Shown: positions 42,350 through 51,109, counted from the stretch's first letter. The stretch is 64,000 bases of DNA from Sporosarcina aquimarina (GCF_023715615.1 NZ_JAMBOM010000001.1:744001-808000); one strand, 5' to 3'. Notes: a model not told the origin generated them from the sequence alone. Program-made: numbers and translations.

Positions 42350-42354
42350 TAACA

Positions 42355-42458
42355 TATGAATGTCTTTGACGTTTGTCAAAGGGGAGTAGCTATAGGGAAA
42401 CCTATTTCATAGTCGTCAATACATGGTGGCAAGCCACCATCGGTTATGATAGCTGGAT
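42355..42458 (+). promoter_or_regulatory. Manganese riboswitch (yybP-ykoY family)
   Basis: The conserved core GGGGAGTAGC is followed by a small GGGAAACC hairpin, then AGTCGTCAATACATGG and a GTGGCAAGCCAC hairpin, ending with a return strand GATAGCTGG. Order and wording match the yybP-ykoY aptamer, which binds Mn2+. It leads to a terminator-type hairpin at 42485 and then a TerC gene, a standard target of this class. Confidence 0.85.
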
Positions 42459-42484
42459 TTTTTTACAAATTCCGACTTAGCGAG

Positions 42485-42517
42485 ACCTTTGCCTTTTATT
42501 AGGTGAGGGTTTTTTTG
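42485..42517 (+). terminator. Riboswitch expression-platform terminator
   Basis: ACCTTTGCC (42485-42493) pairs with GGTGAGGGT (42502-42510) using three wobbles, followed by TTTTTT. It stands between aptamer and gene, so metal binding would favour antitermination. Confidence 0.7.
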
Positions 42518-42542
42518 ATTGAAAAAAAGGGAGGAATTTTTG

Positions 42543-43301
42543 TTGGAAAGTATTTTCTTTGAATACGCGTGGGTATTACTTGTACTAATTGTTTTGGAAG
42601 GCCTTCTTGCAGCAGATAATGCAGTCGTTATGGCGGTTATGGTGAAACATCTTCCAAAAGTACAACAACAGAAAGCATTGTTCTACGGACTATTAGGGGC
42701 ATTTGTTTTCAGATTTACAGCTCTGTTTTTCATCACGTACCTTGTGAATTATTGGGAAATTCAAGCACTAGGTGCAGTTTACCTATTGTATATTTCGGCA
42801 AAGAATATTTACGACCAAAAGCATCATAAAAATGCCGATCCGACAAAGAAAAAACGGAAAGAGTCTGGTTTCTGGGTTACTGTATTGAAAGTGGAACTTG
42901 CGGATATTGCGTTTGCACTAGACTCCATGCTTGCAGCGGTAGCACTTGCAGTAACCCTGCCAGAACTAGGTAACTTCCATATCGGAGGCATTAATGGTGG
43001 ACAATTTACCGTCATGCTGGTTGGTGGAATTATCGGTCTCATTATGATCCGATTTGCAGCTCGCCAATTTGTGACATTACTTGAGAAGTTTCCAGCACTT
43101 GAAACAGCCGCATTCCTTATTGTTGGCTGGGTAGGTGTTAAACTTGCTGTAATGACACTTGCACATCCTAATGTTCAAATTCTCGATACAGAATTTCCAC
43201 ACTCTCTTACGTGGAAACTTATTTTCTGGTCTGTCCTTGCAGCCATCGCATTAGGCGGTTATTTAACTGCTGTTGCAAGTAATAGAAAGACATCTAAGTA
43301 A
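42543..43301 (+). CDS. TerC-family membrane protein (manganese export candidate)
   Basis: About 252 residues from a TTG, chosen because GGGAGGAA lies eight bases before it; other TTGs upstream fit less well. Seven to eight helices with the TerC motifs LEGLLAADNAVVMAVMVKHL and KVELADIAFALDSMLAAVAL, each with acidic residues in the membrane. TerC proteins such as B. subtilis MeeF/MeeY (YceF/YkoY) help load exported enzymes with Mn2+ and reduce Mn2+ stress. Control by the Mn2+ riboswitch directly upstream supports this role. Confidence 0.92.
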   Translation: MESIFFEYAWVLLVLIVLEGLLAADNAVVMAVMVKHLPKVQQQKALFYGLLGAFVFRFTALFFITYLVNYWEIQALGAVYLLYISAKNIYDQKHHKNADPTKKKRKESGFWVTVLKVELADIAFALDSMLAAVALAVTLPELGNFHIGGINGGQFTVMLVGGIIGLIMIRFAARQFVTLLEKFPALETAAFLIVGWVGVKLAVMTLAHPNVQILDTEFPHSLTWKLIFWSVLAAIALGGYLTAVASNRKTSK

Positions 43302-43309
43302 CGATACTA

Positions 43310-43356
43310 AAACTGTCCAATGTGAGAGATGTTTCTTGCGCTGGACAGTTTTTTTA
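43310..43356 (+). terminator. Terminator after the TerC gene
   Basis: AAACTGTCCA pairs perfectly with TGGACAGTTT across a 22-base loop; further Ts follow. Confidence 0.8.
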
Positions 43357-43454
43357 TTTGTGCACACCATAACTAGGTAGATTTTAATTTCGAGGATAAA
43401 TGGGGTGACTGAAAATGAAACTAGCAGCCAAAACTATAAGAGAACCTAATTTTT

Positions 43455-43484
43455 CTGTCAGGATAAAATCGAATATGGTATGAT
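43455..43484 (+). promoter_or_regulatory. Promoter of the Ktr gene
   Basis: CTGTCA (43455-43460), 18 bases and an extended -10 TGGTATGAT (core 43479-43484), about 36 bases before the ATG. Confidence 0.45.
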
Positions 43485-43519
43485 TATGTCCTCCTGAAGG
43501 AAAGGATCGGATACAAAAA

Positions 43520-44869
43520 ATGAAATTTAACCGTGATAGTTTACGCAAATTCACACCAGCTCAATTAATTGTGTTTTATTATTTTTTAGCCATTGCATTT
43601 TCATTTCTATTGTTGAATCTTCCAGGCGTTTATAAACCCGGTGTGAAGGTTTCTTTTATCGATAGTTTATTCACATCTGTAAGTGCTGTCAGCGTCACCG
43701 GATTGACGCCGATTAGTATCGCAGGTACGTATACAGTTTTCGGACTATGTATGCTAATGCTCGTTCTGCAAATAGGTGGAATCGGTATTATGTCAATAGG
43801 CACGTTTTTCTGGTTACTCGTAAAAAAACGTATTGGGTTGCGTGAACGACAGCTCATTATGGTGGATCATAATCAGTACTCACTCGCCGGAGTGGTGCAA
43901 TTGATTAAACAAATTGTACGGATTATTTTTCTCATTGAACTAATTGGTGGAATTGTCCTGACCATTTATATTATGCCTCTCTACGATAGTTTTTCTGACG
44001 CTCTTCTAAATGGAATGTTTTTATCAGTTTCTGCTACAACGAATGCCGGATTCGACATTACAGATGCGTCCTTGCTGCCGTATTTCAATGACTACTTTGT
44101 ACAATTTGTTATTATGGTGTTAATTATTTTAGGTGCGATCGGATTCCCTGTTCTTGTAGAGGTGAAAAGTTTCTTTTCAAAAAAGATTCCGCATTTTCGT
44201 TTTTCACTTTTTACCAAAATTACGACATCTACTTTCGGAATACTATTGGTAGCAGGTGCGGTATTGATCTTTATTCTAGAGTCATTTCATTCTTTTAAAG
44301 GAATGTCTTGGCATGAAAAGATCTTTTCTTCTCTATTTCACTCTGTTTCAGCACGATCTGCAGGTTTAACGACGTATGATATCACTAGCTTTAGTGATGC
44401 GACGGATATCGTAATTAGTTTATTGATGTTTATCGGTGCATCTCCAAGTTCAGTTGGTGGGGGAATTCGAACTACGACATTTGCAATTGCTGTATTATTT
44501 CTTATTAACTTTGCAAAAGGAAAAGATGTTATTCACATTTTTAAACGTCGTATAAAGCTTGTCGACATTTTTCGTTCGTATGCCGTCATTTTGCTAGCGG
44601 GCTTCATGGTTATGACTGCACTTCTCGTTATGTTAATTACGGAGCCTGGAGTCCCTGTGGTCTCATTGTTATTTGAAATAACCTCTGCATTCGGAACGTG
44701 TGGAATGTCTCTTGGAATTACTGCGGATTTATCTGTACCCGGTAAGGTTATTATTATGGCGCTCATGTTCATTGGACGAGTGGGGCTAATTTCTTTTTTA
44801 TTCACATTAGGTGGAAAAGTAAACAAAACCTCTTTCCGTTATCCAAAAGAACGTGTAATAATAGGGTAG
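43520..44869 (+). CDS. ktrB: Ktr-type potassium uptake channel subunit (KtrB/KtrD)
   Basis: 449 residues. Four repeated helix-pore-helix units; selectivity-filter segments are SVTGLTPI, TTNAGFDITDASLL, SARSAGLTTYDI and GTCGMSLGI. KtrB/KtrD subunits form dimers that take up K+ (often with Na+), gated by a cytosolic KtrA/KtrC ring. No ktrA or ktrC gene is adjacent, like B. subtilis ktrD. AAGGAAAGGA precedes the ATG. A B-type or D-type assignment cannot be made from context. Confidence 0.93.
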   Translation: MKFNRDSLRKFTPAQLIVFYYFLAIAFSFLLLNLPGVYKPGVKVSFIDSLFTSVSAVSVTGLTPISIAGTYTVFGLCMLMLVLQIGGIGIMSIGTFFWLLVKKRIGLRERQLIMVDHNQYSLAGVVQLIKQIVRIIFLIELIGGIVLTIYIMPLYDSFSDALLNGMFLSVSATTNAGFDITDASLLPYFNDYFVQFVIMVLIILGAIGFPVLVEVKSFFSKKIPHFRFSLFTKITTSTFGILLVAGAVLIFILESFHSFKGMSWHEKIFSSLFHSVSARSAGLTTYDITSFSDATDIVISLLMFIGASPSSVGGGIRTTTFAIAVLFLINFAKGKDVIHIFKRRIKLVDIFRSYAVILLAGFMVMTALLVMLITEPGVPVVSLLFEITSAFGTCGMSLGITADLSVPGKVIIMALMFIGRVGLISFLFTLGGKVNKTSFRYPKERVIIG

Positions 44870-45103
44870 TAGGAAATAAATGGAGGATAATATTTTTGCT
44901 GAAAGATCAATTAAATGATTATATGTTTCTTTGAATAACCTTGTATGGAAGAAAATTCGTGCAATATAATTCTAAAGACCTATATAACGAGTTGTGGAAA
45001 TATGGAATAATCTGAATTATACACTTTGGACCGTTTATTTATGTAAGTTATAACATATGGTGCTATTTCATATCTTGTCTAAACAGTCTCGGGAGGGTAA
45101 ACA

Positions 45104-46543
45104 ATGCTTGAACAATTAGAAAATGTGAATAGTTATGGCTCACTTTTCGTTACCGACAAACGTCACCCTTGTATTTTGGTCAGTATGGATGGTGTCATTG
45201 CTGAGGCAAATTTCTTGTTTTGTAAGAAGTTTTCGTTGGGACAAAACGATAACTTTTTATCGTTACTCAAAAGAGATGGTTTACGCAGCTGGAATGACTT
45301 TAAGCAAGAATGCACGGAAATAAAAGAAATTATATTAGATAATTTCGCACTGGTTTCTGAAGGAAATGTTGAGTGTTTATGCAAAGCTCATATAATTTAT
45401 TTAAACCAAACACAGCAAGCTATCGTTACATTTATGGTACCGGCGGTTTGTACAGAACTACCATTAGCTGATTATTTAGGGTGCTTTACGCATGCCTCAA
45501 TGTTAACGATGATTGTCAATCGTGAAGGTAACATTATTGATGTCAATAATCGAGTGAATGAATTATTTAACTTAACAAGGAATGCGGTTATTGGAAAACG
45601 TGTGCAATCGTTGTATAGAAAGTTCAACACACAAAAGAGAAATGCAGAGGCCCAGTATGAAGCATATATAAAAACACTTCACACTATCGGGGAAGTCACT
45701 ATCAAAGAACGATTTGAAGATGAACCGAATACGATTCAGTTTTTTGAGATTCGTGCTGTGTATAACAGCGATAGCGACTTGTATATCGTGGAAATACAGG
45801 ATTGTACAGAGATAGAAATGCTTCGCAGAAAGTTGGATCATTCCGGATCTTTGTCAACAGTAGGTCAAATGGCAGCAAGTATTGCACATGAAATTCGTAA
45901 TCCGATGACGACGTTAAAAGGATTTGTGCAATTGATGGAAGTCACCGCAACAGGAGATACAGCAAAATATTTGTCCGTCGTGGATGACGAGCTGAAACGG
46001 ATGGAAGCGATTCTGAATGAAATGCTTATGCTATCAAAACCTTCGGAAGAAAAAATTTCAGAGTTCTCTTTAGGAGTTCTAATTACAAAAGTGCTAGAAA
46101 TCATGAAGCCAAAAGCCATGTTTGAATCGATTCACATTGACTGGCAAGATGCTTCTTTCTGCAATTCGATGATCTATTCAAATGCAGATAAAATCAAGCA
46201 AGTTCTTTTGAATATCTTTAAAAATGCATTCGAGGCTATGGAACCAGGAGGAATTTTGACCCTGAAACTTGAAAAGGCAGAAGGGACCGCATTTACACTT
46301 TCCGTTACCGATACAGGAAAAGGTATGACTCCGTTACAGATTAAAAACATATTCATGCCTTTTTTCACATCAAAACCAGAAGGAACAGGTCTAGGACTAC
46401 CATTTGTTCTAAAGACAATGGAAGATCTAGGGGGAGCAGTAGCGGTTTCAAGTGTGGCAGAAAAAGGGACAACATTCACTTTAGTATTTCCGCAGCATTA
46501 TTTGGAGAGTTGTGTAATAGTGGAGCAATCCTCAGCTAATTAA
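45104..46543 (+). CDS. PAS sensor histidine kinase (orphan, sporulation-kinase-like)
   Basis: 479 residues, CGGGAGGG site. No membrane helix. Two PAS-like regions (about 15-120 and 125-245), then HisKA with the phosphorylated His in AASIAHEIRNPMTTLKGFVQ (about 262), and HATPase_c with N-box IFKNAFEAMEPGG, TDTGKGMTPLQI and FTSKPEGTGLGLPFV. No response regulator is adjacent. Soluble or simple PAS kinases with GTGLGLP and an HEIRNPLTxLKGF box are typical inputs to the Spo0F phosphorelay (KinA/KinE type). That role is inferred. It is followed by a MarR gene with its own promoter. Confidence 0.88.
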   Translation: MLEQLENVNSYGSLFVTDKRHPCILVSMDGVIAEANFLFCKKFSLGQNDNFLSLLKRDGLRSWNDFKQECTEIKEIILDNFALVSEGNVECLCKAHIIYLNQTQQAIVTFMVPAVCTELPLADYLGCFTHASMLTMIVNREGNIIDVNNRVNELFNLTRNAVIGKRVQSLYRKFNTQKRNAEAQYEAYIKTLHTIGEVTIKERFEDEPNTIQFFEIRAVYNSDSDLYIVEIQDCTEIEMLRRKLDHSGSLSTVGQMAASIAHEIRNPMTTLKGFVQLMEVTATGDTAKYLSVVDDELKRMEAILNEMLMLSKPSEEKISEFSLGVLITKVLEIMKPKAMFESIHIDWQDASFCNSMIYSNADKIKQVLLNIFKNAFEAMEPGGILTLKLEKAEGTAFTLSVTDTGKGMTPLQIKNIFMPFFTSKPEGTGLGLPFVLKTMEDLGGAVAVSSVAEKGTTFTLVFPQHYLESCVIVEQSSAN

Positions 46544-46563
46544 TAATTCATATTAGATCAATT

Positions 46564-46593
46564 TTGACGAATTGGTATTCAACCAACTATACT
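46564..46593 (+). promoter_or_regulatory. marR-type promoter with internal palindrome
   Basis: TTGACG (46564-46569), 18 bases and TATACT (46588-46593). The spacer holds TTGGT-ATTCA-ACCAA (46572-46586), a symmetric site between -35 and -10, as expected for autorepression by a MarR protein. Confidence 0.55.
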
Positions 46594-46634
46594 AATTTCA
46601 TAGATTAAATTGGAAAACAGCAGGTGAATAATTT

Positions 46635-47087
46635 ATGGGGAAAGCAAACGAACGCGCACTAAAATTATTTGTAGTCCTATCACGGGCAAATAAAGTGCTG
46701 CACGAAGAGACGAATCGACTAATCTCATCTAAAGGGTTGAATCCGACTGAGTTTGCGGTTCTCGAGTTGTTGTACCACAAAGGAAAACAGCCTATCCAAA
46801 AAATTGGAGAAAAAATTTTAATGCGTAGCGGTTCAATGACCTATGTCATTAACAAACTGGAGTCCAACGGTTACTTACAACGAGAAGTCAATTCTATCGA
46901 CAAACGCGTAACGTATGTAGAAATTACTACTCAAGGCGAACAGTTAATGGATGCATTGTTCCCTGGGCATGCAGAGAATATTACTCGATTACTCTCATCG
47001 TTGACGGCTGAGGAGCAAGAACAAGCGACAGGTTTGCTTCAAAAGTTAGGAGTATCCATTCGTGATTTGTCATCAACAAAAAGCTGA
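46635..47087 (+). CDS. MarR-family transcriptional regulator
   Basis: 150 residues. Winged helix-turn-helix: LNPTEFAVLELLYHKGKQPI, QKIGEKILMRSGSMTYVINK and wing LQREVNSIDKRVTYVEIT, the MarR hallmark with its D-x-R wing. N- and C-terminal helices would form the dimer. The promoter carries a palindrome that may be its own operator. No adjacent target gene is evident: the next gene is convergent. MhqR- or YusO-like roles in oxidant or quinone response are possible but not shown. Confidence 0.88.
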   Translation: MGKANERALKLFVVLSRANKVLHEETNRLISSKGLNPTEFAVLELLYHKGKQPIQKIGEKILMRSGSMTYVINKLESNGYLQREVNSIDKRVTYVEITTQGEQLMDALFPGHAENITRLLSSLTAEEQEQATGLLQKLGVSIRDLSSTKS

Positions 47088-47119
47088 ACAGCAATTTGCT
47101 GTTCAGCTTTTTGTTGATG
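47071..47119. terminator. Perfect 23-bp inverted repeat, bidirectional terminator
   Basis: The arms 47071-47093 and 47097-47119 match at all 23 positions around a 3-base loop. The core is AAAAAGCTGAACAGCA. The left arm contains the last codons of the marR-type gene. The stop of the minus-strand lipoprotein gene is three bases to the right. Confidence 0.85.
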
Positions 47120-47121
47120 TC

Positions 47122-47850
47122 TTATTTTGGTTGAATCGTTTCAGCCATTTTCAAATATTCTTCATAGTAGCTCTCATCGTTGTTATCATACATCATGACC
47201 CGAACGATTAGCTCTCCTTTTTGGAAAATCATTGCTGTAATGGGACCATCAGCTGAAGTTACACGATATGCCTGCACTTTTTCTAGTTCTTTGCTAGTTG
47301 GAAGTTTTGTCTCGTCTGTCAACTCAACAGGAGACGCATCTGTACTTGTAGCAGCAAGTGTTTCTTTCATGTTTTCAACAGCTTTGTCAAAATCAGTTTC
47401 AGTAGCTTGCATTGTTCCGATTACCATAAACTTGTCTTCATGTTCTTTCAGATAAAGAATGTCACGACCAGGCTCTTCACTCGTCAATTCATAAGTTGGG
47501 AGCACTTGCATTTTAAAGGGTTGCTCATCGCTCTCTGTTTCCACAGCATCTGGTAACGTCGCAACCTCATTAGATTCACTACTGTCTGCTTCGGAGTTTG
47601 AATCACTAGTTGAATCTTCTTCTGTCGCTTCATCTTCTTCACTTGTAGCGTTCTCATCGGTAGACTCTGTTCCCTCTGCTTCACCAGATTCACCATCAGT
47701 AGATTCAGTTTCATTTGTGCCAGTATCAACAGTTTGATCAGTATTTTCAATGGACTGCTTATCAGAGTCCTCTTCGCTTGTATCGGTTCCACAAGCAGCT
47801 AATAATAGTGAGGCAGACAATGCTGTGTAAAGTAGTTTTTTGTTTTTCAT
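47122..47850 (-). CDS. Acidic-linker lipoprotein
   Basis: 242 residues. Lipobox LLAAC (Cys20), then about 85 residues almost wholly made of Ser, Thr, Glu, Asp, Gly and Asn (for example TEESDGESGEAEG-like runs), a flexible acidic wall-spanning linker. A C-terminal folded part of about 135 residues follows (FKMQVLPTYELTSEEPGRDI; RVTSADGPITAMIFQKGELI). No catalytic motif is visible and I do not know the family. AAGGAGG precedes the ATG. The acidic linker could bind cations or pass through teichoic acids. Confidence 0.78.
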   Translation of the reverse strand: MKNKKLLYTALSASLLLAACGTDTSEEDSDKQSIENTDQTVDTGTNETESTDGESGEAEGTESTDENATSEEDEATEEDSTSDSNSEADSSESNEVATLPDAVETESDEQPFKMQVLPTYELTSEEPGRDILYLKEHEDKFMVIGTMQATETDFDKAVENMKETLAATSTDASPVELTDETKLPTSKELEKVQAYRVTSADGPITAMIFQKGELIVRVMMYDNNDESYYEEYLKMAETIQPK

Positions 47851-47899
47851 ACGGTCAACTCCTCCTTACTCAATGTGACGCAAATTTGCAAAAAAAGTT

Positions 47900-48106
47900 T
47901 CAATTTTCTTTTTTATGAAGGATTGTGTAGCGCTTATGGTTCACAACTGTTTTTTCTTCAAGACCAAGTTCCTCAAAGTTTTCCATAAACGTTAAGTTCA
48001 CAATAACCGAGTTATCATTCACTTTTTCTACAATCCCCTGTAAACCATCCTTAAATTCAATAATGGTTCCCACCTCTGCAATATTCAACTCTTCCATTTC
48101 ATCCAT
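47900..48106 (-). CDS. ykvS: YkvS-family (DUF2187) small protein
   Basis: 68 residues from the ATG at 48106, with GAAGGAGTT upstream; an earlier in-frame start at 48127 has no such site. VGTIIEFKDGLQGIVEKVND, NSVIVNLTFMENFEELGLEE and KTVVNHKRYTIL match the DUF2187/YkvS family closely. It has an SH3-like small beta fold; function unknown. In B. subtilis the gene lies in the same broad region as ykwC and ykyB. Confidence 0.85.
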   Translation of the reverse strand: MDEMEELNIAEVGTIIEFKDGLQGIVEKVNDNSVIVNLTFMENFEELGLEEKTVVNHKRYTILHKKEN

Positions 48107-48311
48107 CTGATTCAACTCCTTCTGCAACTGATTAAACCTATTATACTTAACAAAAGCAATACAGGTAAAGTATCATGAAATGAGAGAATGTACAAATTAT
48201 TATTGTTTCGACAAGTATTTGTCGTGAATTGTCGAAAAGTTTTGACACAACTTTTTTTACTTTATGTTACTATATATTAAGCTTTGTTATTAATCGTGGG
48301 AGGGCTTCTCT

Positions 48312-48521
48312 ATGGATAATCTGGAATATAAAATTGAATTCATTCGCAGGGAACTCTTGAAAACTGCAGAGGAAAAAGGTCTATCCTCCAATGAGACGGT
48401 CAATCTGAGCGTTGAATTGGATCACTTATTAAATATCTATTCATACGATGAAAAGAGTGCTGTTATTAAAAATAGTAGTATAGAGAGAAAAGTACAAATT
48501 AAAAGTGAAAATTTTGGCTGA
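48312..48521 (+). CDS. Spo0E-type aspartyl-phosphate phosphatase
   Basis: 69 residues, GGGAGGG before the ATG. The family motif S-x-x-x-D is present in NLSVELDHLLNIY, following an N-terminal helix (LEYKIEFIRRELLKTAEEKG). Spo0E-type proteins dephosphorylate Spo0A~P and delay sporulation. The presence of this gene supports a spore-forming host. A TTGACA lies at 48242 upstream. The -10 is unclear. Confidence 0.85.
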   Translation: MDNLEYKIEFIRRELLKTAEEKGLSSNETVNLSVELDHLLNIYSYDEKSAVIKNSSIERKVQIKSENFG

Positions 48522-48593
48522 ATGTGTTTAGAATTCTGCCGAAGGGGGATACTACAATTGAACACAGCAACATTCTCATTTCCCCCTTTTGAT

Positions 48594-48624
48594 GACGGTC
48601 CTTTCCCAGGACCGTCTCTTTTTT
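48594..48624 (+). terminator. Terminator after the Spo0E-type gene
   Basis: GACGGTCC pairs with GGACCGTC around TTTCCCA; TCTTTTTT follows. Confidence 0.85.
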
Positions 48625-48699
48625 GTTCATAACAAGAAATGAAGCTTATTTTAGAGTATTATTAGTATAGCGTCACTATTTTTAGGGGGGATATTACAT

Positions 48700-49557
48700 A
48701 TGGAAAATATTTCGTTTATCGGAACGGGAGTAATGGGTTCTAGTATTGTCAGTCATTTGCTTCAAGCAGGCTATCCTGTAACTGTGCATACACGTACGAA
48801 GGGGAAAGCGGAGCCACTTATTGCTGCAGGCGCTAAGTGGGCTTCTACGGTAGCCGAGGCTGTACAAAAAGCAGATATTATCTTTACAATGGTTGGCATG
48901 CCTGCTGACGTTGAAGAAATCTATCTAAAGGTTGATGGTATTCTCGCTAACGGAAGAAGCGGACAAGTGCTTATAGATATGACAACTTCGAGTCCAGCGC
49001 TTGCAAAAAAAATCGAAAAAGCAGCTATTGAAAAAGGAATGTCTTCACTCGATGCTCCTGTTTCTGGTGGGGACGTCGGAGCTAAAAATGGGACACTCTC
49101 GATTATGTGTGGTGGTGACGAGTCCGTATTTAACCAAGTCAAAGCAATATTTTCGATATTCGGAAGTCAAATTGTACTTCAAGGTCGTGCTGGAGCTGGG
49201 CAGCACACAAAAATGAGCAATCAGCTGGCCATTGCGACCAATATGATCGGTGTTTGTGAAGCGCTTGCATATGCCGAAAAAGCAGGGCTGGACCCAGAAC
49301 GTGTTTTAGAATCCATCTCTCCTGGTGCGGCAGGTTCTTGGTCGCTTTCAAATCTTGGACCTCGTATGCTTGGTGGGAATTTCGAACCTGGTTTTTACAC
49401 AAAGCATTTTCTAAAGGATTTGCGGATTGCACTTGATGAAGCGAGTGCCATGGATTTGGATCTTCCGGGATTGCAGTTAGCAATCCGTCTGTATGAGGAC
49501 CTTATTGCTAAAGGATACGGTGATAAGGGTACCCAAGTTCTTTTCAAACAGTATTAA
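48700..49557 (+). CDS. ykwC: YkwC-like NAD(P)-dependent beta-hydroxyacid dehydrogenase
   Basis: 285 residues. Rossmann N-domain with GTGVMGSSIVSHLLQAGYPV and VHTRTKGKAE, substrate loop DAPVSGGDVGAKNGTLSIMC, and the catalytic Lys in GAGQHTKMSNQLAIATNMIG (about residue 171). This is the 3-hydroxyisobutyrate/tartronate semialdehyde reductase family, closest in my memory to B. subtilis YkwC. The R/T after the second strand (HTRTK) suggests NADP. The actual substrate is unknown. Monocistronic, closed by a shared terminator. Confidence 0.88.
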   Translation: MENISFIGTGVMGSSIVSHLLQAGYPVTVHTRTKGKAEPLIAAGAKWASTVAEAVQKADIIFTMVGMPADVEEIYLKVDGILANGRSGQVLIDMTTSSPALAKKIEKAAIEKGMSSLDAPVSGGDVGAKNGTLSIMCGGDESVFNQVKAIFSIFGSQIVLQGRAGAGQHTKMSNQLAIATNMIGVCEALAYAEKAGLDPERVLESISPGAAGSWSLSNLGPRMLGGNFEPGFYTKHFLKDLRIALDEASAMDLDLPGLQLAIRLYEDLIAKGYGDKGTQVLFKQY

Positions 49558-49560
49558 TGA

Positions 49561-49596
49561 AAAAAGGGACACGCCGATTTAGGCATGTCCCTTTTA
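49561..49596. terminator. Bidirectional terminator between ykwC and ykyB
   Basis: AAAAGGGACACGCC pairs with GGCATGTCCCTTTT with one mismatch, with A- and T-tracts on the two sides. Confidence 0.8.
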
Positions 49597-50064
49597 TCTT
49601 TTCCCATCTAAGTAGGAAGAACGGAAAACTTCTGTATTTGAAACCCGTCTAGTTTTTTTCTGTTGAGGTTTTTTAACGGATGGTGCCGGGACGTTCTCTT
49701 GTAGAATGCCCGTGAAATTAGTAAGCAGTTCGCGAGCGGTTTTTAAACTCATGCGCTCTTGAGGATTCCTAAACTCCAAATCTTGCTCACCTAGATGTGG
49801 CAACTGGGCGAAGTCATCTTTTTCAGGGAGAGTGTGAAAGAGGAATTCTCCACAACGTACTAGGACAGTGGAATGCTGTTTGCTGTATTTTGGATTTTCT
49901 ACAAAATGTAACCCAACTTTTTCGGCGCCACCTGTTTCAAGAAGTTTAGCGATAGCTACTTTCTTCAATTGGTAAAGTGGTCGATTATCCGGAGCTGTTT
50001 TTGCATGCCTGTTAACGGTATAGATTGCTACGGCTAGTTCCCGCAGTGAATTGGCGTCTGCCAA
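49594..50064 (-). CDS. ykyB: YkyB-family protein
   Basis: 156 residues, TTG start seven bases after GGGAGGT. AIYTVNRHAKTAPDNRPLYQ, KVGLHFVENPKYSKQHSTVL and FRNPQERMSLKTARELL match B. subtilis YkyB as I recall it. Basic, probably soluble, with a Pro/Lys-rich C-terminus. Function unknown. Its place between ykwC and fadH fits the conserved block. Confidence 0.85.
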   Translation of the reverse strand: MADANSLRELAVAIYTVNRHAKTAPDNRPLYQLKKVAIAKLLETGGAEKVGLHFVENPKYSKQHSTVLVRCGEFLFHTLPEKDDFAQLPHLGEQDLEFRNPQERMSLKTARELLTNFTGILQENVPAPSVKKPQQKKTRRVSNTEVFRSSYLDGKR

Positions 50065-50272
50065 TACGTAGACCTCCCATCAAATAAAAAAAACTTCATT
50101 TTGACAGTATTGTACTAGTAAATTAGAAATAAGTACACCAAAAGCGACAAAGTCTTTTAAACTCTTGTCACCAGGAACTTCAAGAAATTGTGAACTAGCA
50201 GCAGATGCAAAAGAGTCAGAGTTATGGTACGATTTGAATGAGTATTCATTCATTTTACAAGGGGGAATAAAA

Positions 50273-51031
50273 ATGGACGAGAAAAAGGTTATTATCGTTA
50301 CAGGCGGGTCAAACGGTATGGGGAAATACATGGCAAAGAAATTTGTTCAAGACGGGGCAAATGTCATTATAACCGGAAGAGACTCAGAAAAGTTAAATGC
50401 TGCCAAAGAGGAAATTGGGGAAAATGCTTATACTTTTCAAATGGATGTACGTGAAATTGAAACTATCGAAGCACTTATACACTTTGCAGACAAAACTTTT
50501 GGGAAAATTGATGGACTTGTCAATAATGCTGCAGGAAATTTCATCGTACAAGCAGAAGATCTATCTCCGAACGGATGGAAGTCAGTAATCGATATTGTTT
50601 TGAATGGAACTTTCTACTGTTCAAGTGCAGTAATGAACTACTGGAAAGAAAAGGGGCAAAAAGGTGCGATACTAAACATGTTGGCAACATATGCTTGGGA
50701 TGCTGGACCAGGTGTAGTTCACTCAGCTGCAGCGAAAGCAGGAGTTATGTCGCTCACACGTACACTTGCCGTAGAATGGGGAAGAAAATATGGTGTTCGT
50801 GTTAACGGTATTGCACCAGGACCTATTGAACGTACAGGTGGAGCAGAAAAGTTGTTTCAATCGGAGAAAGCAGCACAGCGAACTATTCAATCAGTACCAC
50901 TTGGACGTGTTGGAAAGCCAGAAGAAATTGCTGAACTTGCAGCCTTCATCATGTCAGATAAAGCGTCCTATATGAATGGAGAGATTGTCACATTAGATGG
51001 CGGTCAATGGTTGAACCAATATCCGTTTTGA
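50273..51031 (+). CDS. fadH: 2,4-dienoyl-CoA reductase (SDR family)
   Basis: 252 residues from the ATG at 50273 with GGGGGAA upstream; the frame extends further without support. NADPH-binding TGGSNGMGKYMAKKF, NNAAGNFIVQAEDLSPNGWK and the family-specific HSAAAKAGVMSLTRTLAVEW with Lys but no canonical Tyr, as in DECR-type enzymes. It reduces 2,4-dienoyl-CoA during beta-oxidation of unsaturated fatty acids. B. subtilis fadH (ykuF) lies in the same neighbourhood as ykyB and ykuL. Confidence 0.88.
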   Translation: MDEKKVIIVTGGSNGMGKYMAKKFVQDGANVIITGRDSEKLNAAKEEIGENAYTFQMDVREIETIEALIHFADKTFGKIDGLVNNAAGNFIVQAEDLSPNGWKSVIDIVLNGTFYCSSAVMNYWKEKGQKGAILNMLATYAWDAGPGVVHSAAAKAGVMSLTRTLAVEWGRKYGVRVNGIAPGPIERTGGAEKLFQSEKAAQRTIQSVPLGRVGKPEEIAELAAFIMSDKASYMNGEIVTLDGGQWLNQYPF

Positions 51032-51109
51032 CGGTTAGTTTGCCCATAATATGCACATCCTAAATCAACAGGTAGCAAAAAAATAGAGGCCTGTTGAGGA
51101 GGGAAAAGA

